Assembly (NCBI GenBank): GCA_964446285.1
Contig: CAYUNT010000235.1
Location: 1 to 6,236, forward strand
Origin: CAYUNT01 sp964446285
GTDB lineage: Bacteria > Sumerlaeota > Sumerlaeia > SLMS01 > CAYUNT01
DNA: 6,236 bases
Direction of reading: 5' to 3'
This document shows positions 1 through 6,191 of the stretch, piece after piece. Numbering within the stretch: the first letter of the stretch is position 1; every line of letters starts with the position of its first letter. Both the position numbers and the translations under genes were made by a program. The notes beneath the pieces are model-generated. The model did no database searches and had not been told where the DNA came from. It saw only the letters and a list, made by a program, of their open reading frames with translations.

Positions 1-253
1 TAAGGGATTTCGGCCCGTTGGGCCTGAAGAAGAGAACGCTATATCCTCCAATCCCAGCTAATAATAGAAGATTTACGGAATTGTCCTGCTTAATAGATCG
101 CCAGCGAAAAAAATTAGCTTGCGCCTGTTGCGTGTTCGCGGCCATCGGTCAGGGGCGATGATGGCGAAAGGCCGCGGATCTCTTGCTCCCGCATGGGATT
201 TTTCGATCCGCCGCAACCCCGCCAATCCGGCAAGCGCCATGCGCCGCCCGCCA

Positions 254-342
254 ATTTCCCGGCCCGCTGCTTTTCCAGCCTGCCAATTCTCAGGCTGGAA
301 TTTCCCGGACCGCCGATTTCCCGGGTCTGGCGATTTTTCGGG
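254..342. repeat. Degenerate ATTTCCCGG direct repeats
   Basis: The 9-base word ATTTCCCGG occurs exactly at 254-262, 300-308 and 316-324. A degenerate fourth copy (ATTTTTCGGG) is at 333-342. The last three start 16 to 17 bases apart, giving a short imperfect tandem array of roughly ATTTCCCGG plus 7 to 8 variable GC-rich bases. The array ends about 55 bases before the Pal-like start codon. It could bind a regulator or be a decayed repeat; the function is unknown. Confidence 0.5.
273..300. repeat. Perfect 10-bp inverted repeat upstream of pal
   Basis: TTCCAGCCTG at 273-282 is the exact reverse complement of CAGGCTGGAA at 291-300, with an 8-base loop (CCAATTCT). It lies between the first two copies of the ATTTCCCGG direct repeat, about 97 bases before the Pal-like start. 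A stem of this length could be an operator, an RNA hairpin in the 5' leader, or a terminator for something upstream. Only TTT follows the stem, so the terminator reading is weak. Confidence 0.55.
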
Positions 343-396
343 CCGTCATACGCCGGATTCGTTCCAGACCTCCTCGCTCAAGAAAGGGTAACTCCC

Positions 397-1068
397 ATGA
401 GGATCGCTCGTTCTGCAGCCGTTCCGTCCCTGTTCCTGTTGATTGCCGCCCTGTCGCTGACTGGCTGCGGCAAAAAGACGTGGTGGAATCCATTTGGTTC
501 CTCGCCCAAGAGCCAGCCTGCCGCCGGCGCCCCTGGCGAAGGGCCTGCCACCGCGGATGAAACCGCGCCCACCGCGCCGCCGGTCGGCGACATCTCCGCC
601 GCGAATCCGCCTTCGCCGCTTCCGCTTCCGGGCGATCAGGCCGCGGGCATTCCCAGCTCGGCCAAGCCGGCCACCGACGCCTCGGGCAGCATCCCCGCCG
701 CAACGCCCATTCGCAAACCGGCCGTCCTGGCCACTGAACTCGAAATGATCCATTTCGATTACGACAAGGCTGATCTTCGCAGCGATGCCATTCCGATTCT
801 GGACCACAACGCCGAATGGCTGATTTCGCGCCCAGGCATCCAGATTCAAATCGAAGGCCACTGCGACGAACGCGGCACGATCGAGTATAACCTCGCGCTC
901 GGCCAGCGCCGCGCCGACGCCGTTCGCGAATATCTCATCAAGAAGGGCATCGATCCGAATTCGATTCATACGATCAGCTACGGCAAGGAACGCCCGCTTG
1001 CCTTCGGCGACACCGACCAGGATCACGCGATGAACCGCCGCGCGCAGTTCCTGATCTTTTCGGAATAG
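397..1068 (+). CDS. pal: Peptidoglycan-associated lipoprotein, Pal family (OmpA-like domain)
   Basis: A 223-residue outer-membrane lipoprotein expected to bind peptidoglycan and tether the outer membrane as part of the Tol-Pal system. The start ATG is preceded by an AGAAAGGG-type ribosome site 8 bases upstream and gives a clean lipoprotein signal: Arg at 2 and 5, a hydrophobic stretch at 8-21, and lipobox LTGC with the lipidated Cys at 24. Gly at +2 fits outer-membrane sorting. Residues ~27-115 are a Pro/Ala/Gly-rich flexible linker. The C-terminal OmpA-like domain spans ~116-222, with IHFDYDK at 118-124, GHCDERGT at 154-161, an LGQRR motif at 168-172, a SYGKE-type motif and a terminal NRRA at 213-216. 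The Asp and Arg expected to contact meso-diaminopimelate are present. The linker is longer than in E. coli Pal. No tolB or cpoB is next to it in the window. The frame is open further upstream, to an ATG at 193, but that start would bury the signal peptide. Confidence 0.93.
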   Translation: MRIARSAAVPSLFLLIAALSLTGCGKKTWWNPFGSSPKSQPAAGAPGEGPATADETAPTAPPVGDISAANPPSPLPLPGDQAAGIPSSAKPATDASGSIPAATPIRKPAVLATELEMIHFDYDKADLRSDAIPILDHNAEWLISRPGIQIQIEGHCDERGTIEYNLALGQRRADAVREYLIKKGIDPNSIHTISYGKERPLAFGDTDQDHAMNRRAQFLIFSE

Positions 1069-1101
1069 CCGCGCCAAGAAGAAATAGGACAGACGGACAG
1101 G

Positions 1102-1148
1102 ATCGTCCGCCGCGGTTTTGGCTCCGGGCCGAATCCGCGGCGGACGAT
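1102..1148 (+). terminator. Long hairpin 33 bases after pal, probable terminator
   Basis: ATCGTCCGCCGCGG at 1102-1115 is the perfect reverse complement of CCGCGGCGGACGAT at 1135-1148. Inside it, after one T-T mismatch, bases 1117-1122 can pair with 1128-1133 (one G-U), leaving a 5-base loop. Two further G-U pairs can extend the base of the stem. The sequence then reads TTTCATTTT, an interrupted T-tract. The position just after the pal stop and before an unrelated operon fits an intrinsic terminator. The very GC-rich, long stem could also be a dispersed palindromic repeat, and the T-tract is not perfect. Confidence 0.55.
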
Positions 1149-1211
1149 TTCATTTTGGGGTGACGGCGGTGGCCCCCGCAGAGCGCGGCATTTGGCGGTG
1201 GCGCGGAGTGA

Positions 1212-1228
1212 ATGGGCATCTTGCCCAT
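1212..1228. repeat. ATGGGCA / TGCCCAT palindrome
   Basis: A perfect 7-bp inverted repeat with a 3-base TCT loop, in the middle of the pal-gspE gap. No T-tract follows, so it is not an obvious terminator. Its compact form and position resemble intergenic repeat palindromes that are scattered through some genomes, but only one copy is in this window. Confidence 0.45.
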
Positions 1229-1264
1229 GCTTCCGCATTAGGTGCGACACAATGGACCGACTCC

Positions 1265-1308
1265 AGCCGGACAGGGCGGCAGGCTCGGAGCGCCGCCTCC
1301 ACCCGGCT
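1265..1308. repeat. Compound GC-rich palindrome
   Basis: An outer pair AGCCGG (1265-1270) / CCGGCT (1303-1308) encloses an inner pair GGCGGC (1275-1280) / GCCGCC (1292-1297). Internal loops of 4 and 5 bases separate the two stems, and the apical loop has 11 bases. The nested arrangement would fold into one extended stem-loop as RNA or single-stranded DNA. It has no T-tract. It could be a repeat element of the REP type or a structural RNA; neither can be proved from one copy. Confidence 0.4.
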
Positions 1309-1436
1309 CTTCACAGGTTGAGATCATTCCTTTTTCGTTTTTATTTCGATTTGGAGCCGGCTTGGATATGTGCAGGAAAGGCGCCCGGGCAGAATATCGC
1401 GTGGTTTCGCCAAAAAGCTTTCCTTGAACCCCAACG

Positions 1437-1492
1437 CGGCGCGATTCTAGGCTTTGCGAAGGAAGTGCAGGCAAAAGCGCGGAATCGCGCTG
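1437..1492 (+). promoter_or_regulatory. Two competing stem-loops upstream of gspE
   Basis: Bases 1437-1447 can pair with 1482-1492 over 11 positions (one G-U) with a 34-base loop. Bases 1476-1481 (AGCGCG) can instead pair with 1486-1491 (CGCGCT) around a GAAT loop. The two structures share bases, so only one can form at a time. They lie ~110 bases before the gspE start, in what may be its 5' leader. This could be an RNA switch or a chance result of GC-rich sequence. Confidence 0.25.
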
Positions 1493-1560
1493 GCGGCTTT
1501 GTGCGCCTTTGTCAAACTTCTGGCCCGTTTCATGCGTCTGAACCATAGAAATGACTGGGA

Positions 1561-1578
1561 GGCGCGTTTTTGCGCGCC
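1561..1578 (+). promoter_or_regulatory. Hairpin immediately upstream of gspE
   Basis: GGCGCG (1561-1566) pairs perfectly with CGCGCC (1573-1578) around a TTTTTG loop. It ends 24 bases before the ATG at 1603. Within a transcript it would sit in the leader near the ribosome entry region. The alternative in-frame TTG at 1570-1572 falls inside its loop, which argues against that TTG as the start. Confidence 0.35.
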
Positions 1579-1602
1579 GCCCCGAACTTGGAAATACGCC
1601 CT

Positions 1603-3447
1603 ATGATGAATCCGAATCACCCCCCTTTGGGACAAATCCTTGTCGAGATGGGCAAACTCGATCCCGACAGCCTGGATATGGCCCTTCGGGAACACCATAA
1701 GACCGGCGAACGCCTGGGTGCGCTCCTGATAAAAATGAGCCTGTGCACGGAGGAAGACGTCCTTCGCGCCCTTTCGCGGCAACTTCATATTCCCTTCATT
1801 AAAGCCAGTGAAATCAAACTGGAAGATAACCTCACGCAGTTGGTTCCCCCGCGCCTGGCCGAACACTATCACTTGATCCCGGTGGAGCTGAAGAACGGTA
1901 TCTTGCGAGTCGCAGTCAGTGACCCGCTCGATATGCATACGCTCGACGATCTGCGGCTTCATCTGCGCATGGAAATCGAGCCGGTGATCGCCACGCGCGA
2001 GGAAATCGACAAAGCATACAACAAATTTTACGGCATCGGCGGCGCCACGCTGGCCGAGTTGGTGGAAAACAGCGATCAGAGCAGCACGACTCTCGATGTC
2101 GAGGTTGAGGAAGTCGATCTGGAGAACATGGCCGAGGACGCGGCAATCGTGCGCTTCGTCAACCAGGTCATCCAGGAATCTTTCCGCGACCGCGCGACGG
2201 ACATCCACATCGAGCCGCTCGAAAAAGATTTGCGCATCCGCTACCGCATCGACGGTGTGCTTTACGAACAAGAGGTTCCGCCCGCCATCAAGCGGTATCA
2301 ATCGGCCATCATTTCGCGCGTGAAAATCATGGCCGACCTGAACATCGCCGAGCGCCGTCTCCCGCAGGACGGCAAGATCAAGATCAAGATGGGTGATAAG
2401 GATTTCGATATCCGCGTTTCCACGGTGCCGACGCCCTACGGCGAATCCATCGCGCTGCGTATTCTCTCGCGCGATTCGGAGCTATGCACGATCGACCGCC
2501 TCGGGTTCGCGGAACCGCACCAGGTCATTTTGCGCGAGCTGATCGCCAGGCCCTACGGTATTATTCTCATCACAGGCCCAACCGGCTCGGGAAAATCCAC
2601 GACCCTCTACGCAGCCCTTTCCGAAATCAACGCCCCCGACCTCAAGATCATCACCATCGAGGACCCGATCGAATACCGCATCCACGGCACGACGCAGATT
2701 CAAGTGAACGCGCCGATTGGACTGACGTTCGCGCGCATTTTGCGCACGGTCTTGCGCCAAGACCCGGACGTCATCATGGTGGGAGAAACGCGCGACTCGG
2801 AAACGGCGAAAATCACGATCCAGACGGCCCTCACGGGCCACCTGGTCTTTTCCACGCTGCACACAAACGATGCTCCTTCGGCGGTTACGCGTCTCGAAGA
2901 CATGGGCGTCGAGCCATTCCTCATCGCCTCGTCCGTGGAAGGCGTAATCGCCCAGCGCCTCGTGCGCCTTCTTTGCACCGAATGCAAAACCGTGGCGCAT
3001 CCCGATCCATTGCTGGTGCGTCAGGTGAATGTGACGCGCGAAGACCCAACCAATCTGACCCTTTACCGTCCTGTCGGATGCGAGGCGTGCCGCTACACTG
3101 GATTTCGCGGCCGCACGGCTCTGATCGAGATGTTCAAAATGAACGAGGATTTGCGCCGCGCCATCGTCAATGGGGCCGCCGCGAACGAAATCAAGCGCAT
3201 CGCCATGCATCACGGCATGGAGCCAATCCGCTACGACGGATGGCGAAAAATCAGAACGGGCCGCACCACGGTCGATGAAGTTCTCAATGTAACAATGGAG
3301 GACACATTTGCGGAGGATGAGGCAATGCTGAGGGAAATCAAAGAAGAACAGGGCCGCCAGGAAACCGCCTCCGCCCCTGCGCCGGCGCCAGCGCTTGCCG
3401 CATCGGCCAGCCCCCTCGCTCATAAAAAGGCGGATGCCATTGCCTAA
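1603..3447 (+). CDS. gspE: T2SS/T4P assembly ATPase GspE (PilB/GspE family) with MshEN-like N-terminus
   Basis: A 614-residue cytoplasmic hexameric ATPase that powers pseudopilus assembly. The N-terminal domain (~8-150) begins with two RLG...L...AL..Q-type motifs at 8-31 and 37-60, as in the MshEN/T2SSE_N family. The ATPase core has Walker A GPTGSGKST at 325-333, a Walker B region at 387-398 (DPDVIMVGETRD) and a His box around TGHLVFSTLHTND at 411-423. A zinc-binding tetracysteine is formed by Cys458, Cys461, Cys493 and Cys496; this is typical of GspE/PilB and absent from PilT retraction ATPases. Residues 567-614 are an extra tail, acidic then Ala/Pro-rich and probably disordered. The start is uncertain: ATGs lie at 1603 and 1606 and a TTG at 1570, and none has a good ribosome site. 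The ATG at 1603 is chosen because it precedes the conserved domain with little extra. gspF follows after 112 bases. PilB of a type IV pilus is the alternative, but the GspH/GspI neighbours favour T2SS. Confidence 0.94.
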   Translation: MMNPNHPPLGQILVEMGKLDPDSLDMALREHHKTGERLGALLIKMSLCTEEDVLRALSRQLHIPFIKASEIKLEDNLTQLVPPRLAEHYHLIPVELKNGILRVAVSDPLDMHTLDDLRLHLRMEIEPVIATREEIDKAYNKFYGIGGATLAELVENSDQSSTTLDVEVEEVDLENMAEDAAIVRFVNQVIQESFRDRATDIHIEPLEKDLRIRYRIDGVLYEQEVPPAIKRYQSAIISRVKIMADLNIAERRLPQDGKIKIKMGDKDFDIRVSTVPTPYGESIALRILSRDSELCTIDRLGFAEPHQVILRELIARPYGIILITGPTGSGKSTTLYAALSEINAPDLKIITIEDPIEYRIHGTTQIQVNAPIGLTFARILRTVLRQDPDVIMVGETRDSETAKITIQTALTGHLVFSTLHTNDAPSAVTRLEDMGVEPFLIASSVEGVIAQRLVRLLCTECKTVAHPDPLLVRQVNVTREDPTNLTLYRPVGCEACRYTGFRGRTALIEMFKMNEDLRRAIVNGAAANEIKRIAMHHGMEPIRYDGWRKIRTGRTTVDEVLNVTMEDTFAEDEAMLREIKEEQGRQETASAPAPAPALAASASPLAHKKADAIA

Positions 3448-3559
3448 AGCCAGCCTTGGAGCCGCCTTTGCGTTTCCGAACTGTCTGGCCGCACCGCAAA
3501 TCCAGCTGTCCGTTTCCCGCGCGCCAGATCCTCAATCCCTTTCCTGAACGCCAACTCTT

Positions 3560-4846
3560 ATGCCGACTTTCACTTACAAAGCCAAAGACAACAAAGGGGC
3601 GCTCATCCAGGGCGTGATGGAAGCCGATGGACGCCCGGCGGTTGTGGCCCGTCTTCAGGCGATGGGCTTGTTTCCCGTGGCCGTCGAGGGCACCGGGGCG
3701 TCAGCAAAGGCGGGCGGAGGCAATGGCGCGCAAAAGAGCGCGCTGCCTATCCCCGCGCCGGCCTTTGTGGAGAAAATCCGCAAGGGGTTGACGACGCCTC
3801 GCAAGCGCATCCGCTCGTCCGACATGGCTTCGTTCAACCGCCAGCTGTCCGACTTGCTTTCGGCCGGCATCCCTCTTGTGAAGTCGCTTTCAATTCTGGT
3901 CAATCAGACGCCCAACCTCGCGCTGCGCGAAATTCTCGGCCAGGTAAATTCGGACGTGCAGGGCGGCGACACTTTCGCCACGGCGCTGGGCAAGCATCCC
4001 AAACTCTTCCCGCCTCTGTATGTGGCCATGGTGCGCGCGGGCGAGACGGGCGGAATGCTCGAGGCTGTCTTGCAGCGTCTTGCGGATTTTTCCGAACAGG
4101 AAGAACAACTGCGCGGAAAAGTCAAATCCGCCCTGGCCTATCCGGTCGTCATGGTGATCGCGGGCATTGGCGCGGTCATTGTCATGATGACGGTCGTCAT
4201 TCCCAAAATCGTGAACATCTTTGCCGAATTGAATCAGGCGCTTCCGGGACCGACGCTATTGCTCATCTGGACCAGCAATTTCTTCGCGCGCCAGTGGTGG
4301 GTGATGGCAATGGTGATTGGGATCATCTTCGGGGTGATCTGGCGGTTTCTCAAGACGGACGAGGGAAGGCGAATGTGGCATTCGACACAGCTCAAGCTGC
4401 CCTTGTTCGGGCCGGTAATTCAGAAGCGTGAGGTGGCGCGATTTGCCCGAACCCTCGGCGCGTTGCTCCATAACGGCGTGCCCATCCTCACGGCGCTCGA
4501 GATCGTGCGCGAGGTTGCGTTGAACGTTCACGTAAGAGGCGAGGTTGATAAAATCCAGGAAAACGTCACACAGGGCGCCGGAGTGGCCCGGGCGCTCAAG
4601 GGCAGCCTCATTTTCCCTGTGGTAGTTGTAAATATGATTAACGTCGGCGAGGAAACCGGGCGCTTGGACGAGGTCCTTTCCAAAGTTGCCGACAGCCTCG
4701 AAATCGAAGTGGATCGTTCAGTGAAAACCCTCACATCGCTGCTCGAGCCGCTTATTATTTGCGTGATGGCTGGCATTGTGGGTTTTATTGTGATTTCAAT
4801 GCTTCTTCCGATCTTCTCGCTCGATCCCACCGCAGGAGCCGGATGA
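3560..4846 (+). CDS. gspF: T2SS inner-membrane platform protein GspF
   Basis: A 428-residue polytopic inner-membrane protein, the docking platform for GspE and the pseudopilus base. It opens with the family's TFTYKAKDNKG-type start and a DGRPAVVARLQAMG-like motif. A low-complexity linker follows at ~48-85, then two tandem T2SF domains at ~88-212 and ~291-414. Membrane segments are visible at ~195-215, ~245-262 and ~398-419. The conserved FART..LL motif is at ~295, GEETGRLDEVL in the second domain mirrors GETGGMLEAVL in the first, and an LEP motif at 395-397 precedes the last membrane segment. Length is normal for the family (~400-430). The ATG has no visible Shine-Dalgarno (it is preceded by AACGCCAACTCTT), unlike the two genes downstream. 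PilC of a type IV pilus is homologous and cannot be excluded by sequence alone; the neighbours favour GspF. Confidence 0.93.
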   Translation: MPTFTYKAKDNKGALIQGVMEADGRPAVVARLQAMGLFPVAVEGTGASAKAGGGNGAQKSALPIPAPAFVEKIRKGLTTPRKRIRSSDMASFNRQLSDLLSAGIPLVKSLSILVNQTPNLALREILGQVNSDVQGGDTFATALGKHPKLFPPLYVAMVRAGETGGMLEAVLQRLADFSEQEEQLRGKVKSALAYPVVMVIAGIGAVIVMMTVVIPKIVNIFAELNQALPGPTLLLIWTSNFFARQWWVMAMVIGIIFGVIWRFLKTDEGRRMWHSTQLKLPLFGPVIQKREVARFARTLGALLHNGVPILTALEIVREVALNVHVRGEVDKIQENVTQGAGVARALKGSLIFPVVVVNMINVGEETGRLDEVLSKVADSLEIEVDRSVKTLTSLLEPLIICVMAGIVGFIVISMLLPIFSLDPTAGAG

Positions 4847-5622
4847 TGCGCGCCCCGTTGTGTTCCATTCCGCGCGCGGGCCAGCGTCGCGGGGTTACTC
4901 TCCTCGAGGTTCTTGTCGTGGTCGTGATCCTCGGGGCGCTGATTGCCATTTCCATTCCGAACATGAAGGGATTCAGCCAGCGAACCGCTCTCAGAGGCGC
5001 GGCGAGTGAGATTTTGTCGGGCTGCAACGTGGCGCGCCAAGCGGCCATTGCCACGCAGCGCGAGGTGTATGTGCTTTTCGACATCGAGCACGACCGCTGG
5101 CGCATCCACATGAACGTCGCGGAGGATGAGGAGCGCGAGATGCGTTACAGCCGCGACGCTATCTACGATTTGGAAATGGTCCACGAGCTTCCGCCAAATG
5201 TCTATTTCACAGAGGTAACATCCGAGTCCGAGCCTGTCGAACAGGAGAACCGCGGCGATCCGCTGCCCGTCGTTGTGTATTATCCGGATGGAAGCGCGTC
5301 GCCGGCCACAGTGGGGCTGAAAAACCAGCGAGATCGCATCATGACAGTGGAGGTTTCAGGCGCAACAGGCCGGGTTTCGATCTATAACGGCCCCGCGCCC
5401 GCGCTGGAGGACAAGTTGATTGCTCTTGGCGCCGATCCGGCGCAATTCGGACTGGTTCCGCCTCAGCCTGAGGGCAAGGAATCGTCTGCGGATCAGCAGT
5501 GGAGCAGCGCCGCCGAAGAGAGGCGAGCGCGTGAGCAGCAGGCAAAAGAACAGTATTATCAGGATATTGTAAGCCGGATTGCAGGCCAGCGCGCCAAGCA
5601 ATCGCCGAGAATTCCACGATAG
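4846..5622 (+). CDS. gspH: GspH/FimT-like minor pseudopilin with long C-terminal extension
   Basis: A 258-residue prepilin-like protein. The leader is short and basic and ends RRG at 14-16. Processing is expected between Gly16 and Val17, with Glu21 as the conserved Glu+5, followed by a hydrophobic helix to ~38 ending in the typical IP. The body fits the GspH/FimT fold: an LRGAASEILSGCNVARQAA-like helix, then a beta-rich part with YYPDGSAS at 145-152 and SGATGRVSIY at 171-180, which matches the usual PDGS and TGRV endings of GspH. Residues 186-258 are an unusual charged tail rich in Glu, Arg and Gln, probably helical. The ribosome site AGGAG (4834-4838) lies inside the end of gspF, 7 bases from this ATG. 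An ATG at 4843, overlapping the gspF stop by 4 bases, would add one Met but sits only 4 bases from the site. The overlap implies translational coupling to gspF. Confidence 0.8.
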   Translation: MRAPLCSIPRAGQRRGVTLLEVLVVVVILGALIAISIPNMKGFSQRTALRGAASEILSGCNVARQAAIATQREVYVLFDIEHDRWRIHMNVAEDEEREMRYSRDAIYDLEMVHELPPNVYFTEVTSESEPVEQENRGDPLPVVVYYPDGSASPATVGLKNQRDRIMTVEVSGATGRVSIYNGPAPALEDKLIALGADPAQFGLVPPQPEGKESSADQQWSSAAEERRAREQQAKEQYYQDIVSRIAGQRAKQSPRIPR

Positions 5623-5640
5623 GAGCGGGAAGGGGAGATT

Positions 5641-6147
5641 ATGCAGGCGTCCGCCGCCGCCGCCGCCGGAACCAGACGTCGAGCCAGCCACGCGGGTTTC
5701 ATTTTGCTCGAAGTCATGACCGCCGTGGTGATCCTTGGCATCGCCTGCGCCGTCCTGATGCGTTCTTTCATCCAGTCGATGCACGCATCCAGACAGGTGG
5801 AAATTACATTGCGCGCCGGGATGCTCGCCCAGGCGGTTGTCGAGACGCTCGATCTTTTTCCGCCAGAGGAGGGGAAAATCTCCGGCAGTTTCGGCGAAGA
5901 CCCAACCTTTGGCGCTCCATATCAATACTACTTTTACGAAATGGAAACCGAGGTGGATACGATAGATTACAAAGATGTGGAAATGGAAGGAATGCGGCGC
6001 GATTTTGTCCCGCTGCGAACTGTCCGGCTTCGGATTATTTACGATGACGGGCGCAATCGCCGCTTCGTGCCTATCGACCTGAAAACCTGCGTGATCGAAG
6101 ACGATCCGTTCTCGCCCGCCACTCGGCGCAATTATCAGCTGTTCTAG
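5641..6147 (+). CDS. gspI: GspI-like minor pseudopilin (type II secretion)
   Basis: A 168-residue prepilin-like protein. The leader carries an Ala run and basic residues, then Gly19/Phe20 as the cleavage site and Glu24 as Glu+5, followed by a hydrophobic helix of about 20 residues (FILLEVMTAVVILGIA...). The next part, a helix with RAGMLAQAVVETL, resembles the RA..LA...E pattern after the GspI membrane helix. A beta-rich C-terminal half includes a VRLRIIYDDGR-like strand. Length is somewhat above the usual GspI (~120-140). It starts 18 bases after the gspH-like stop with a purine-rich ribosome site (GGAAGGGGAG, 5628-5637). The position after gspH agrees with the E-F-G-H-I-J order. The assignment as I rather than J or another PulG-like pseudopilin rests mainly on order, size and the post-helix pattern. 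Confidence 0.72.
   Translation: MQASAAAAAGTRRRASHAGFILLEVMTAVVILGIACAVLMRSFIQSMHASRQVEITLRAGMLAQAVVETLDLFPPEEGKISGSFGEDPTFGAPYQYYFYEMETEVDTIDYKDVEMEGMRRDFVPLRTVRLRIIYDDGRNRRFVPIDLKTCVIEDDPFSPATRRNYQLF
5651..5667. repeat. (CCG)n trinucleotide tract in the gspI leader
   Basis: Five consecutive GCC codons (5653-5667) encode Ala5-Ala9 of the prepilin leader, just before the basic TRRR stretch. Slippage in units of three would change leader length without breaking the frame. The leader is removed on processing, so the mature protein would not change. Confidence 0.6.
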
Positions 6148-6191
6148 CCCCAACCGCTCGCCAGGGCTTTTGCCCGCCCCCCCTTTCGCCT

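Larger units (their letters stand above)
1..396. other. Non-coding region upstream of the Pal-like gene
   Basis: I see no credible gene here. The first ~120 bases are AT-richer than the rest and may hold the promoter of the downstream gene, but no -35/-10 pair with acceptable spacing stands out. A 5-bp GGCCC/GGGCC hairpin with a 3-base loop lies at 12-24; it lacks a T-tract and is not a convincing terminator. The short open frames are rich in Pro and Arg, look like GC-driven noise and carry no domain. The second half holds an inverted repeat and degenerate direct repeats, listed separately. Confidence 0.6.
1069..1602. other. Gene-free region between pal and gspE, rich in palindromes
   Basis: This 534-base stretch holds no gene I can support. 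The open frames in it have no domain signature and run through palindromes. In order it contains a long terminator-like hairpin (1102-1148), a 7-bp palindrome (1212-1228), a compound GC palindrome (1265-1308), two mutually exclusive stem-loops (1437-1492) and a hairpin just before gspE (1561-1578). The promoter of the gspE operon should be here. TTGTCA at 1509-1514 resembles a -35 box, but no -10 box is seen at the right distance. Confidence 0.6.

Noticed and set aside
193..396. N-terminal extension of the Pal-like frame from ATG 193
   Set aside because: It would place 68 Pro/Arg-rich residues before a clear lipoprotein signal peptide. The ATG at 397 has a ribosome site and a proper lipobox at the expected distance.
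346..1077. 243-codon antisense frame over pal
   Set aside because: It is the complement of a strongly conserved Pal gene, and the Arg/Gly/Ala-rich product has no domain.
1192..1548. 118-codon open frame between pal and gspE
   Set aside because: It has no recognisable domain or ribosome site, runs through the palindromes, and has a composition typical of chance frames in GC-rich DNA.
1570..1602. TTG at 1570 as the gspE start
   Set aside because: It sits in the loop of a hairpin, has no ribosome site and adds 11 residues outside the conserved domain.
2482..3423. 313-codon antisense frame over gspE, and a similar one at 1447-2301
   Set aside because: Both lie opposite the GspE coding region and are explained by its codon bias; the products show no motif.
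4759..4842. Upstream ATG 4759 as the start of the gspH-like gene
   Set aside because: It lies deep inside gspF and would add 29 residues before a normal short prepilin leader, whereas 4846 has AGGAG at good spacing.
6164..6175. GGGC/GCCC hairpin after gspI as a terminator
   Set aside because: It has only 4 base pairs and is followed by a C-rich tract rather than a T-tract; the operon probably continues.
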